From NCBI RefSeq assembly GCF_001429165.1, contig NZ_LMIR01000002.1, positions 1,477,261-1,541,260 of the forward strand: a stretch of DNA of 64,000 nucleotides. The letters are read 5' to 3'. Positions 1 to 8,209 of the stretch are shown here, piece after piece (within the stretch, counting starts at the first letter, position 1; each line of letters begins with the position of its first letter). Position numbers and translations under genes: made by a program. Under the pieces are notes generated by a model. That model searched no databases and was not told the origin of the DNA. It saw only the letters and a program-made list of their open reading frames with translations. This DNA is from Agromyces sp. Root81 (GTDB lineage Bacteria > Actinomycetota > Actinomycetes > Actinomycetales > Microbacteriaceae).

Positions 1-746
1 GGCGGGGTGGCCGGCGCCGGCGGTTCGCCGATGTCGAGGATCACGACGGTCACGTTGTCGGGCGCACCGCCGTCGAGGGACGCCTTCACGAGACGATCGG
101 CGACCTGCTTCGCTCCTGCCTCGGCCGACATGAGCTCGTGGATCTCGTCGAAGGAGACGACGCCCGACAAGCCGTCGGAGCAGAGCATCCAGCGGTCGCC
201 GTCGCGGGTGTCGAGCACCATCGAGTCGATCTCGGGCGACGCCTCGACATCGCCGAGCACGCGCATGAGCACCGAGCGCCTCGGGTGCACCATCGCCTCC
301 TCGGCGGTGATGCGGCCGGCGTCGACGAGGCGCTGCACGAAGGTGTGGTCGGTGGAGATCTGGCTGAGTTCGCCCGACCGCAGCAGGTAGATGCGGGAGT
401 CGCCGATGTGCGAGATGACGACGCGGTCGCCGACGAGCAGCACGGCGCTCACCGTCGTTCCCATGCCGGTGAGCTCCGAGTGGTCGGCCACGGTCGCGGC
501 GAGCTGCCGGTTGGCCGCGATCAGGGCGCCTTCGAGGGATGCCCCGGCCTCGGTGGTGCTCTCGTAGTCGACGTCGGCCTCGGCGATGCGCCGCGTGGCG
601 ATCGCACTCGCGACGTCACCGCCGGCGTGCCCGCCCATGCCGTCGGCCACCACGAACAGCCGGCGTCCGGCGTAACCGGAGTCCTGGTTGTTCGAGCGGA
701 TCCGCCCGACGTGCGAGACCGCAGCGCTCGCCTTGATGGTCGCCAT
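1..746 (-). CDS. pstP: PP2C-family serine/threonine protein phosphatase (PstP-like), C-terminus outside window
   Basis: Metal-dependent protein phosphatase that would reverse the action of PknA/PknB-type kinases at the cell envelope. Metal-site motifs are visible: an N-terminal NNQD near residue 20, VADGMGGH with its Asp at about residue 35, a GDSRIY segment, a CSDGLS segment and GAPDNVTVV near the left edge. The ATG lies at 744-746, three bases past the fhaB stop, so the genes are probably co-transcribed. Actinobacterial PstP usually continues into a transmembrane segment and an extracellular part, and then rodA, pbpA, pknA and pknB follow; those would lie left of the window. The family call is secure. 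The name pstP rests on the fhaA-fhaB-pstP order. Confidence 0.93.
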   Translation of the reverse strand, partial: MATIKASAAVSHVGRIRSNNQDSGYAGRRLFVVADGMGGHAGGDVASAIATRRIAEADVDYESTTEAGASLEGALIAANRQLAATVADHSELTGMGTTVSAVLLVGDRVVISHIGDSRIYLLRSGELSQISTDHTFVQRLVDAGRITAEEAMVHPRRSVLMRVLGDVEASPEIDSMVLDTRDGDRWMLCSDGLSGVVSFDEIHELMSAEAGAKQVADRLVKASLDGGAPDNVTVVILDIGEPPAPATP

Positions 747-749
747 CGG

Positions 750-1304
750 CTACCGCCGCAGCTCGAACGTCGTCGCTCCGACCTTCACGGCGGCTCCGAG
801 CGGGATCGGGGTGGGCACGGTCACCCGGGAGCCGTTGAGGAAGGTGCCGTTGGTCGAATCGAGGTCCTGCAGCATCCACCGGCCGTTCCACTGCATGATG
901 CGCGCGTGGTGGGTCGAGGTGTAGTCGTCGCGGATGATGATCGCCGAGTCGCTGGAGCGGCCGATCGTGATCTCGTCGTGGCCGAGCGGGAACTCGGAGC
1001 CGCTCTTCGCGCCGCTCGTGATGACGAGTCGTGTCGCGTTCTCGCTCGAGGCGAGCTCGCCCGTGCCGCCGCCCGTCGCCGCAGCCGGGAAGGCGACGGG
1101 GGAGGTCGCTGCTGCGGGAGCGGCGGGGGCCGCCGCCGGGAAGGCGGATGCCGCCGCCGGTGCAGCCGCGGCCGTCTCGGGCTGCAGCTTGCGGACGCGC
1201 TGGCCGAACAGGTCGCTGCGCAGCGCGTAGACGATCGCGAAGATGAACACCCAGAGCAGCACGAGGAAGCCGAGCTGGAGCACGAGGAGGGTCAGTTCGC
1301 TCAT
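750..1304 (-). CDS. fhaB: FHA-domain membrane protein FhaB (FipA-like)
   Basis: 184 residues. One N-terminal transmembrane segment (residues 4-28) is followed by an Ala/Pro-rich linker (about 42-88) and a C-terminal FHA domain (about 92-184). The FHA phosphothreonine-binding residues are recognisable: GRS at 115-117, S130 to H133, and STNGTFLNG around 150-158. In actinobacteria this protein binds phosphorylated partners of the PknA/PknB kinases and links them to cell-wall growth and division (family knowledge). Its ATG overlaps the fhaA stop codon in an ATGA arrangement (1301-1304), which indicates translational coupling, and pstP starts three bases downstream. Confidence 0.92.
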   Translation of the reverse strand: MSELTLLVLQLGFLVLLWVFIFAIVYALRSDLFGQRVRKLQPETAAAAPAAASAFPAAAPAAPAAATSPVAFPAAATGGGTGELASSENATRLVITSGAKSGSEFPLGHDEITIGRSSDSAIIIRDDYTSTHHARIMQWNGRWMLQDLDSTNGTFLNGSRVTVPTPIPLGAAVKVGATTFELRR

Positions 1305-2044
1305 TCGCCGGGCCCCCAGAACCCACCCATGTCGCGGCGTTCGGTGGCAGGGTCGGTGCGATCGCGAGCGCTCCCGCCCGAGGCCTGCGCGAGCACCCGG
1401 AAGGTGATGCGGGAGCGGCCGATGCCGATGACCGAGTCGGGTTCGAGGATGGCGTCTTTCACGGGGGCGCCGTTGAGCTGGGTGCCGTTCGTGGAGCCGA
1501 GGTCGCGCACGCGCGCGCGGCTGCCGTCCCACTGCACCTCGGCGTGCCGACGCGAAGCGCCGGAGTCGTCGAGGGTGACGTCGGCCTCGCTGCCGCGGCC
1601 GATGACCGTGCGGCCCTTCATGATCGGGTAGCGCTTGCCGTTGACGTCGAGCACCGGGGTCCAGGCGACCTGGCCCTTCACATTCTGGGAGTCGACCTGC
1701 ACCATGCCGACGGCGAGACCCTCGTCGGCCTGCAGCGAGAGCGTGATGCCGCCCGCGAACTGGAAGCGCTGGCTCGCCGCGTGCTTCTGCACGAGGTCGA
1801 CGAGCTCGTCGATGAGCGCCGGACCGAGGCCGGTCATGCGGGCATAGTCGTCGGGCGACATGCGCACGATGAAACTGTTCGGCACGAGCACGCGGTCGCG
1901 AGAGACGACTGCAGCCTTCGTGTCGATCTCCCGCTTCAGGGCAGAGGTGATCTCGACGGGTTGCAGCCCCGAGCGAAAGGTCTTCGCAAACGCGCCGTTG
2001 ACGGCTCGCTCGAGACCTTTCTCGAAGTTGTCCAGTAGGCCCAC
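1301..2044 (-). CDS. fhaA: FhaA: DUF3662 + FHA domain protein
   Basis: 247 residues from a GTG start at 2044. The N-terminal part (about 1-125, beginning GLLDNFEKGLE) is the DUF3662 domain typical of FhaA. The C-terminal part (about 150-235) is an FHA domain with TVIGRGSEAD, SRRHAE and DLGSTNGT motifs. The protein is a cytoplasmic adaptor that recognises kinase-phosphorylated proteins in peptidoglycan synthesis (family knowledge). It is the first gene of the fhaA-fhaB-pstP operon read leftwards. The open frame extends much further upstream, but homologues of this family begin at this GLLDNFE segment, so the GTG is chosen. Confidence 0.92.
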   Translation of the reverse strand: MGLLDNFEKGLERAVNGAFAKTFRSGLQPVEITSALKREIDTKAAVVSRDRVLVPNSFIVRMSPDDYARMTGLGPALIDELVDLVQKHAASQRFQFAGGITLSLQADEGLAVGMVQVDSQNVKGQVAWTPVLDVNGKRYPIMKGRTVIGRGSEADVTLDDSGASRRHAEVQWDGSRARVRDLGSTNGTQLNGAPVKDAILEPDSVIGIGRSRITFRVLAQASGGSARDRTDPATERRDMGGFWGPGE

Positions 2045-2121
2045 AGGTCTCCCGCTCCAGATTCGCACCGACGCTGTCGTGACTGTGACATGGTAGCCCG
2101 AAGGGCTGGGAACACTCGTGA

Positions 2122-4632
2122 TCAGTCGATCTGGATCGCCGAGTCGGATTCGTCGACATCGAGCGACAGCGTCGGGATCGACGCCGTGAGCAGGGTTCCG
2201 TCGGCGCGGCGCGAGCCGGTGACGTCCTGCATCGTCGGTGCCCCGAGCAGGCGCGGACCCTGGCCGTCGAGCGGCACCGAGACATCCGACTCGGCGCTCA
2301 CGACCACCTCGACGCCGCGCACCCTGACCCGCGCCTCGACGCCCGCCTCGACGGCGAAGGAGATCGATTCGGGGTCGAGGCTCACGCGGAGCCGCGTGCC
2401 GCGGAGCGAGATGCGGAACGTCAGTCGCTGCCATCCGTCGGGCAGTCGCGGGTCGAACGTGAAGACGCCGTTGTGGTCGCGGAACCCGCCGAAGCCCGAG
2501 ACGAGCGCACTCCACACGCCGCCCGTCGAGGCGACGTGCACGCCGTCGGCCGCGTTGTGGTGCAGGTCGGCCAGGTCGACGAAGAGCGCAGCGCGGAAGT
2601 ACCGCACCGCGAGCTCGTGGTAGCCGACCTCGGCCGCGATGATCGACTGCACGACGGCCGACAGCGTCGAGTCGCCCGTGGTCAGCGGGTCGTAGTACTC
2701 GAAGTTCGCCCGCTTCGCCTCGGTCGAGAAGCGGTCGCCCTGAAGGTAGAGGGCGAGCACGACATCGGCCTGCTTCAGCACCTGGAAGCGGTAGATGACG
2801 AGCGGGTGGTAGTGCAGCAGCAGCGGCCGACGGTCTTCGGGTGTGTTCTCGAGGTCCCACAGCTCCTTCTGCAGGAACGCACTGTCCTGCGGGTGGATGC
2901 CGAGCTGCTCGTCGAACGGGATGTGCATGTGCGCGGCCGCGCGGCGCCAGCGGGCGACCTCGGCCGGCGTCACCATGAGCCGCTCGACGAGGCGGTCGTA
3001 GGCCGCAGGGTCGAGCACCTGCAGGTTGTCGACGGCGGATGCCGCGGCGGCGAGGTTCGCCCGCGCCATGACGTTCGTGTACAGGTTGTCGTTGACGACC
3101 GTCGTGTACTCGTCGGGGCCGGTGACGCCGTGGATGTGGAACACGTCGTCCGTGTTCGACCGCCAGAAGCCCAGGTCCTCCCACATGCGCGCCGTCTCGA
3201 CGAGGATGTCGATCGCACCGCGGGCGAGGAAGTCCTGGTCGCCTGTCGCCGCGACGTACTGGTTGAGGGCGAAGGAGATGTCGGCGTCGATGTGGTACTG
3301 CGCGGTACCGGCCGCGTAGTAGGCGCTCGACTCCTGCCCGTTGATCGTGCGCCACGGGAACAGGGCCCCGAGCTGGTTCAGCTCCAGTGCCCGGGCGCGG
3401 GCGGCCGGAAGCATCCGCTGCCTGAAGCGCAGCACGTTGCGCGCCACGACCGGTGCCGTGTAGCTGAGGAACGGCATCACGTACACCTCGGTGTCCCAGA
3501 AGTAGTGACCGCCGTAGCCCGAGCCCGAGACGCCCTTCGCGGCGACGCCGTCGCCGTCGGTGCGAGCCGTCGCCTGGGCGAGCTGGAAGAGGTTCCACCG
3601 GGTCGCCTGCTGAATCGAGGCCTGACCCTCGATCTCGACGTCGGAGCGCGCCCAGTAGTCGTCGAGCCAGGAGCGCTGCTGCGCGAACAGCTCGGCGACG
3701 CCGAGTTCGGCGGCGCGGTCGAGGGTGCGGTCGCACCGGTCGACGAGCTCGCGCGTGGGCACGGTGCGGGCCGTGTGGTAGCTGATGGCCTTCGTCACGC
3801 GGATCGGCTGACCCTGCTTGGCGTTCACCCGGTAGATGTGCTTCGCGAGATCGTCGCCGATCGAGCTCGACTCGCTGAACTGGTTCTCGGTCGCGATGTG
3901 GTGCTCGGCGCCCACCGCGATCGTCATGCCGGAGTTCGTCGTCTGGTAGCCGAGCATGTAGCGCCCGCCCTCCGCCCGCTTCACCCGTGGCTGCAGCACG
4001 CGCTCATTGAACATCTCGGCCTTGCGCGGGTCGAAGCTGCCGACCGCCTCCGGCACGCCCGAACGGTACTCGTCGCGGCCGTCCTGACGGTTCAGGATCT
4101 GGCTCGAGATCGTCACCGCGGCATCCGCGTCGAGCATCTCGACCTCGTAGTCGAGCACCGCGAGGTGGCGGTCGGTGAAGCTCACCATGCGTCGGCTCGT
4201 GATGAGCACGCGCTTGCCCGACGGGGTGCGCCAGACGATCGAACGGCTGAGCGCGCCGAGCCGGAAGTCGAGGCGGCGCTCGTAGGAGAGGATCTCGGCG
4301 ACGGTGAGCACGAGCGGTTCGTCGTCGACGTAGAGGCGGATGACCTTCGCGTCGGGCGCGTTCACGATCGTCTGCCCGACCCGTGCGAAGCCGAACGCCT
4401 CCTCGGCGTGCCGGATCGGCCACGTCTCGTGGAACCCGTTCACGAACGTGCCGTGCATGTGGCCGTCGCGGCCCTCCTCGACGTTGCCGCGGAGGCCCAG
4501 GTACCCGTTGCCGACGGCGAAGATCGTCTCGGTGCGGCCCATGTCGGCGTCGCCGAACTCGGTCTCCACGAGCGCCCATTCGTCGATGGGGAAGCGCGTG
4601 CGGTTCAGCGGGTCGTGGTCGGCGAACCTCAT
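2122..4632 (-). CDS. Glycoside hydrolase family 65 disaccharide phosphorylase
   Basis: 836 residues, the normal size for GH65 phosphorylases (maltose, trehalose, kojibiose or nigerose phosphorylase). Domains run in family order: N-terminal beta-sandwich (about 1-280), (alpha/alpha)6 barrel (about 320-700) and C-terminal beta-sheet domain. The catalytic acid lies in the GPDEY motif, Glu at about residue 508. The enzyme cleaves an alpha-linked glucose disaccharide with phosphate to give beta-glucose 1-phosphate. Its ATG overlaps the stop of the upstream beta-phosphoglucomutase (ATGA at 4629-4632), and that enzyme converts the product to glucose 6-phosphate, so the pair forms a complete two-step route. 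The exact disaccharide cannot be read from the sequence. Confidence 0.93.
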   Translation of the reverse strand: MRFADHDPLNRTRFPIDEWALVETEFGDADMGRTETIFAVGNGYLGLRGNVEEGRDGHMHGTFVNGFHETWPIRHAEEAFGFARVGQTIVNAPDAKVIRLYVDDEPLVLTVAEILSYERRLDFRLGALSRSIVWRTPSGKRVLITSRRMVSFTDRHLAVLDYEVEMLDADAAVTISSQILNRQDGRDEYRSGVPEAVGSFDPRKAEMFNERVLQPRVKRAEGGRYMLGYQTTNSGMTIAVGAEHHIATENQFSESSSIGDDLAKHIYRVNAKQGQPIRVTKAISYHTARTVPTRELVDRCDRTLDRAAELGVAELFAQQRSWLDDYWARSDVEIEGQASIQQATRWNLFQLAQATARTDGDGVAAKGVSGSGYGGHYFWDTEVYVMPFLSYTAPVVARNVLRFRQRMLPAARARALELNQLGALFPWRTINGQESSAYYAAGTAQYHIDADISFALNQYVAATGDQDFLARGAIDILVETARMWEDLGFWRSNTDDVFHIHGVTGPDEYTTVVNDNLYTNVMARANLAAAASAVDNLQVLDPAAYDRLVERLMVTPAEVARWRRAAAHMHIPFDEQLGIHPQDSAFLQKELWDLENTPEDRRPLLLHYHPLVIYRFQVLKQADVVLALYLQGDRFSTEAKRANFEYYDPLTTGDSTLSAVVQSIIAAEVGYHELAVRYFRAALFVDLADLHHNAADGVHVASTGGVWSALVSGFGGFRDHNGVFTFDPRLPDGWQRLTFRISLRGTRLRVSLDPESISFAVEAGVEARVRVRGVEVVVSAESDVSVPLDGQGPRLLGAPTMQDVTGSRRADGTLLTASIPTLSLDVDESDSAIQID

Positions 4633-5432
4633 TCGCGGTCCTCTCGTGGGGTGGCGTTCGCGGGCGCGTCGGCGGTCGTCGGGGCGGCCGCGGGGAGCAG
4701 GGGGATCAGTTCGTCGAGCTCGTCGACCACGATGTCGGCGCCGAGCTCTTCGAGCGCGGCCCGGCCGACGCCGCGATCGACGCCGATGACGATGCCGAAC
4801 TCGCCCGTTGCGCCGGCCGTCACGCCCGATTCGGCGTCTTCGACGACGGCGCACGCGCCGGTGGGCACGCCGAGCAACTCCGCCGCGCGCTCGAAGGTGT
4901 CGGGGGCCGGCTTGCCGGGGATGCCGTCGCGCGCGGCGACCGCACCGTCGACGACGACCTCGAATCGATCGGCGAGCCCTGCCGCCGCGAGCACCGAGGG
5001 GGCGTTCTTCGAGCTCGAGACGACGGCCACGAGGCATCCGCTCGCCTGTACCGCGTCGAGGAAGGCGACGCTCGCCGGGTACGCCGCGACGCCCTCGTCG
5101 GCGAGGGTCTGGTTGAAGGCCTCGTTCTTGCGGTTGCCGAGCCCGTGCACGGTGTCGGCTTCGGGCGGGTCGGTCACCTCGCCCTCGGGCACGCGGATGC
5201 CGCGGCTCTCGAGGAGGCTGCGGACCCCGTCGTAGCGGGGCTTGCCATCGATGTACGAGAAGTAGTCGGCCTCGGTGTACGGCGCCGCGCCGTGCTGTTC
5301 GAGGAACGGAGCGAACAGGCGCGCCCACGCGTGCATGTGCACGGTCGCGGTGGGCGTCAGCACGCCGTCGAGGTCGAAGAGATAGGCACGGATGCCGCGG
5401 AGGCCTTGCGTGGACTCGCTGGGGGAGGTCAA
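4629..5432 (-). CDS. pgmB: HAD-superfamily beta-phosphoglucomutase
   Basis: 267 residues from a TTG start at 5432. On the coding strand an AAAGGA ribosome site lies about 7 bases before this TTG; an in-frame ATG at 5465 has no such site. HAD motif I is FDLDGVLTP with nucleophile Asp20 and acid/base Asp22. Later come VVSSSKN (motif II), a GKPAPDTF segment (motif III) and VVEDAESG (motif IV). The enzyme isomerises beta-glucose 1-phosphate to glucose 6-phosphate. It is translationally coupled to the GH65 phosphorylase downstream. Upstream, 5582-5635 holds an inverted repeat that may be the operator of this operon. Confidence 0.9.
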   Translation of the reverse strand: MTSPSESTQGLRGIRAYLFDLDGVLTPTATVHMHAWARLFAPFLEQHGAAPYTEADYFSYIDGKPRYDGVRSLLESRGIRVPEGEVTDPPEADTVHGLGNRKNEAFNQTLADEGVAAYPASVAFLDAVQASGCLVAVVSSSKNAPSVLAAAGLADRFEVVVDGAVAARDGIPGKPAPDTFERAAELLGVPTGACAVVEDAESGVTAGATGEFGIVIGVDRGVGRAALEELGADIVVDELDELIPLLPAAAPTTADAPANATPREDRE

Positions 5433-5581
5433 ACGGCGGTCCTTTCGTCGCGTCGGTCGGGGCAACGGAACCCGCAGATCGATGCTATTCCCGGGCGGCG
5501 GCGCAGCGCGAGGTGTGAGCCGGACTCGGAGGAATCGTGGAGGCGCGGGGCCCGGGGTCGTGGGTCGTCACAGCTGCGGAG

Positions 5582-5635
5582 ATACGATCCGCCACGCCGC
5601 GGCCCGGGTCTCTCGCTCGGCGCTCCGGATCGTAT
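5582..5635. promoter_or_regulatory. Inverted repeat upstream of the pgmB-GH65 operon
   Basis: Two perfect 10-base arms (atacgatccg at 5582-5591 and its reverse complement at 5626-5635) are separated by 34 bases. They sit about 150 bases before the start of the minus-strand operon. Two half-sites of a regulator bound across a promoter would look like this, but no clear -10/-35 pair was identified. The rest of the 5433-5784 gap shows no gene. Confidence 0.4.
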
Positions 5636-5784
5636 ATCCGCAGGCGGTCGCGCGCGAGGCATCCGATGGGCTCGAATCGCGGTGAAGGTGCGGGCGAGGT
5701 GAGGGCGGGTGCGGCTCGAATGGCTTTGCGGGGCGCGAGATGTTAGTCTCTCGTGGTTGGACGCACTGAGGTGCGACCACACGT

Positions 5785-5871
5785 GCGCGAGTGGCGGAAT
5801 TGGCAGACGCGCTGGCTTCAGGTGCCAGTACTCGCAAGGGTGTGGGGGTTCAAGTCCCCCCTCGCGCACCA
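5785..5871 (+). tRNA. tRNA-Leu (anticodon CAG)
   Basis: The acceptor arms are gcgcgag at 5785-5791 and ctcgcgc at 5861-5867, followed by discriminator A and an encoded CCA (5869-5871). The anticodon stem ctggc/gccag encloses the loop ttcaggt, giving anticodon CAG. A long variable arm, as expected of a class II leucine tRNA, and a T-arm with ggttcaagtcc are present. The 87-base length fits tRNA-Leu. The last bases of the gene are repeated at 13181, which marks this tRNA as the edge of the island. Confidence 0.97.
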
Positions 5872-6030
5872 CGAGGAGTTTATGAATCTCATTGATTCTG
5901 TTCACGAAACTCTGATCAACAGAAAAGCCCCCGCGGTTGCGGGGGCTTTTCTGCGTTTGCCGGAGCCTAAGTCGCGCTGGGAGCACGCTGCGGGGCGGAG
6001 TTTCGGGCCCGAATCACGGGTTCGGGCAGC
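5867..6030. repeat. Island boundary repeat copy A (left, att-like)
   Basis: The sequence starts with the last five bases of the tRNA (CACCA) and continues through the tRNA terminator into the region near 6030. It is repeated, with scattered mismatches, at 13181-13340. A 65-base part (5943-6007) recurs at 10779-10843 with only four mismatches and no gap. Direct repeats starting at a tRNA 3' end are typical of integration at tRNA genes. Because the identity inside the tRNA is short, an origin through homologous exchange is also possible. Confidence 0.7.
5923..5950 (+). terminator. Rho-independent terminator of tRNA-Leu
   Basis: A 12-bp stem (aaaagcccccgc / gcgggggctttt) with a four-base loop GGTT is followed by a T-run. 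It lies about 50 bases after the tRNA and is the expected transcription stop. The same hairpin, with one stem mismatch, recurs in boundary copy C near 13237-13264. Confidence 0.9.
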
Positions 6031-6094
6031 CTGACGCCGTCGTTGCGCGTGGGTGTTCGGCCTTCTCGGACGGGTGTCGCTGGGAGCGCGGACG

Positions 6095-7369
6095 CTATTC
6101 GCGTTGGTATCGCTCGTGCTGGTGCGGCGGCTCGTAGGGAATCGTTCCGGCGTCCGCCCACTTCTTCAGCGAGTGTTTCGTGCGTGGGGGCCGGGTCTTC
6201 CGGACTGGCCCGAGGCCGCTGGGTACCTGGTGCTTCTGGTACTTCTCGTGAAGGAAGTTGGTGATGCGGCGGAGGTTCGTCGCTGCGGTGAGGACGGCGG
6301 TGATGAGGTAGGTCGCGGCGTACCCGCGAAAGCGCCTCCGGAGCTTGGAGCCGAGGCCGCCTCTCGCGTCGTCTTTGACGTCGCCGTTGAACGCTTCGAC
6401 GACGTTGCGGTGTGCGTACCAGCGGGCCCATTCCTCGCTCTTGTGCGGGATGGGTTGCCAGTATTTTGCCCCGGCTTCGGCGGGGAAGCTGATCGAGGAC
6501 TTGTTCGTGCAGACCTTCGGCGGGTCGGTGGGGGCCTTTCGAATCGTGATGGTGACGGGCACCTTCGTGCTCGCCGCGTCGTTACGGGGCTTCAACGGAC
6601 AGTTGACAGTGGGGTTCGGACCGGCGGCCGGGCACATCATCGGGGTGTTGCCGTGCTTGTCGGGCTTTTCCTTGGGGCGGAACTGGAAGGTTCTGCGGCG
6701 TTCGATGTAGTTCTGGTGCGTCTCGTCGTCAATGCGCGCGGGGTCGTCGGCACGGCGGACGTTGTTCCTCGTGGCGTTGCGGAGTGCTTCGGACATCTGA
6801 GGGCAGTAGAAGGTGCCATCGACGAGTTGCGCGCCTGCGAAGCCTCCCTGCAGGCCGAGGTCGCTGTCCTTGTAGTCGTGGACGGGGAGGTAGCCGAGTT
6901 CGCGGACGGGGAGTTGGAATCGTTCGGCGTTCGCATCCGGGAAGTAGAGCCGGTCGGTGATGATGTAGCCGGCGGGGTGGCCGCGGCCGGCGACGGAGCG
7001 GAGGGCGCTGAGCCCTTCCTGCGCGGCCTTCTTGCCGGGGCGGTGGAAGGCCATGCCGATGGCGAGCTGGGGGAAGTCGGCGGGCCTGGTCGGGTCGTTG
7101 GTTGCCTGGACGACGTAGGTGGCCTCAAATCCCCAAATGGCGGTCTTCAGTGGCGGGGCCTTTCTGCTTGTGCTGGTGAGTTTGGAGTACGCCTTGCGGC
7201 GGTCGGGGTTGCGTGCATACCAGCCCGCATCGGGGTCGGCGGAGATGCCGCCTTTCGAGTGGGGTGAGTGGTACCGCCCGAACGCTTCGACGGGTGTGGC
7301 GTCGACGGCCACGTTGCCTTCCCATTTCCGGTGCTCGGTGGGGAGGACGTGCAGGGTTGCTTCGAGCAT
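6095..7369 (-). pseudogene. DDE-type transposase, N-terminally truncated
   Basis: The open frame of 424 residues begins at an internal methionine. The frame continues a few codons upstream in protein-like sequence (WCNQ before the Met) and then breaks at about 7378. DDE-like acidic residues can be placed at VAVDATPVEAF (residues about 20-30), ITDRLYFPDAN in the middle, and RNVVEAFNGDVKD near residue 330. A basic C-terminal tail follows. No N-terminal DNA-binding part is present, so the element is probably immobile. No terminal inverted repeats were found. It separates tRNA-Leu from a 5'-less gene remnant on the other strand, and insertion followed by deletion would explain both truncations. 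Confidence 0.7.
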
Positions 7370-7377
7370 CTGGTTGC

Positions 7378-7620
7378 ACCAAGAGCGTCGCGAACGGCGT
7401 CACCCTGCTCGACTCCGTGCTGCAGAGCACCGTCGGCTTCGACATCAAGAGCCTCCTCGGCGGTGTCGTCGGTAGCCGCGCCGCAGGTGCCGCGTTCGGC
7501 GCTGCCGCCGCAGAGAGCTCCGACGTGGTCGCAACGGCAACAGCCAGTGTCGCCAGCGCCGGCGCAGCCGTGCGCGACGGTGTGGCCGCCGCCATCGGTG
7601 CCGGGACGTCGCCCGAGTAG
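7378..7620 (+). pseudogene. 3' remnant of an unidentified gene (possible SPFH/flotillin-like tail)
   Basis: About 80 codons of good protein-like sequence (from SVANGVTLLDSVLQ through FDIKSLLGG to a TSPE end and a stop at 7618-7620) have no start codon or ribosome site. They begin exactly where the transposase frame ends, at about 7378, so this is the C-terminal end of a disrupted gene. The Ala-rich tail after a FDIKSLLG segment is reminiscent of C-termini of bacterial SPFH/flotillin proteins, but that resemblance is weak. A strong palindromic terminator follows immediately. Confidence 0.55.
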
Positions 7621-7630
7621 CAGTCGATAC

Positions 7631-7668
7631 ACAGAAGGGGCGGACCAAGCTTGGTCCGCCCCTTCTGT
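7631..7668. terminator. Perfect 38-bp palindrome, probable bidirectional terminator
   Basis: Two 19-base arms (acagaaggggcggaccaag and its exact reverse complement) meet with no spacer at a HindIII-like centre AAGCTT. It starts 10 bases after the stop of the remnant gene. As RNA it would form a very stable hairpin. Only a short T stretch is present, so the terminator role is inferred from position. Confidence 0.7.
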
Positions 7669-7741
7669 CGCGCTCGCCGTGTCCTCATTAAGGGGGACAG
7701 CTCGCGAAACGGAGTACTGGTACCTTTTCGCAGAACGATAT

Positions 7742-7779
7742 AGCTCGCTCAGCCGCATCTGGTGTGCGGCTAGCGAGCT
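7742..7779. repeat. Imperfect inverted repeat upstream of the secreted-protein gene
   Basis: The arms agctcgct-c-agccgca (7742-7757) and tgcggctagcgagct (7765-7779) pair over 15 positions with one bulged base around a 7-base loop. The repeat lies 50-85 bases before the GTG of the next gene, so it could be an operator or a leader hairpin. No T-run follows, which argues against a terminator. Confidence 0.45.
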
Positions 7780-7827
7780 TCAGCAATCCAGGTACGTGCC
7801 GTTGACGTGAGTGCTAGAGGAGTGATC

Positions 7828-8196
7828 GTGCGAAAACTACGGGGCCGGCGCACTGGGGCGAGGCATCAGGAGCGAGCATTGATCGGGGCCCTCGCGGTCG
7901 TGCTCCTACTCGGTGTCGGTGCTGCGCCAGCACAGGCGCTCGGGAACCGCATTGTTGGGTGCCCGCCGACCGCGGGCTACTACAAGGGCGTGTCATGGTC
8001 AGGCGGCGCCCAGACCTTCCCAATTGATGGATGCAACGGGTACTCGACCGGGTCGCAGGTACGGTACAACGCCTACCCGGGCTCACCGAGCTACCTCACG
8101 GGCGTCAACTACGGGTACCCGAGTTCGGTGATATATCAGAGCGGCACCTACCAGGGCATCCACCACCCCGGCGGTGTGGCCAACTTCACGACCTGA
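7828..8196 (+). CDS. Small secreted protein with two cysteines, unknown function
   Basis: 122 residues from a GTG at 7828, preceded by GAGGAG with a 5-base gap; an earlier in-frame start at 7807 lacks a site. The N-terminus has basic residues, a hydrophobic stretch (17-33) and an APAQA cleavage site, so export by Sec with a mature chain of about 85 residues from Leu38 is likely. The mature part is rich in Gly, Tyr, Ser and Pro, with exactly two cysteines (45 and 69) that could form one disulfide. No family was recognised. Its size and make-up would suit a secreted peptide effector or bacteriocin-like protein, but this is speculation. A lipoprotein gene follows 13 bases later. Confidence 0.75.
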   Translation: MRKLRGRRTGARHQERALIGALAVVLLLGVGAAPAQALGNRIVGCPPTAGYYKGVSWSGGAQTFPIDGCNGYSTGSQVRYNAYPGSPSYLTGVNYGYPSSVIYQSGTYQGIHHPGGVANFTT

Positions 8197-8209
8197 GGAA
8201 TGAGATCAA

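Noticed and set aside
138-1631. Long open frame on the plus strand (497 codons) opposite pstP-fhaB-fhaA
   Set aside because: It is antisense to three well-recognised genes and encodes His/Arg/Asp-rich sequence with no domain. Long antisense frames are expected from high-GC codon bias.
2473-5235. Plus-strand open frame of 920 codons opposite the GH65 and beta-phosphoglucomutase genes
   Set aside because: Antisense shadow with His/Val/Arg-rich composition; the minus-strand proteins carry clear catalytic motifs.
5753-6034. Plus-strand ORF of 93 codons across tRNA-Leu
   Set aside because: It reads through the tRNA and its terminator, so it is not a gene.
7828-8196. Lactococcin-972-type bacteriocin
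   Set aside because: Size and secretion would fit, but the mature sequence has no convincing match to that family and no ABC transporter/immunity gene set follows.
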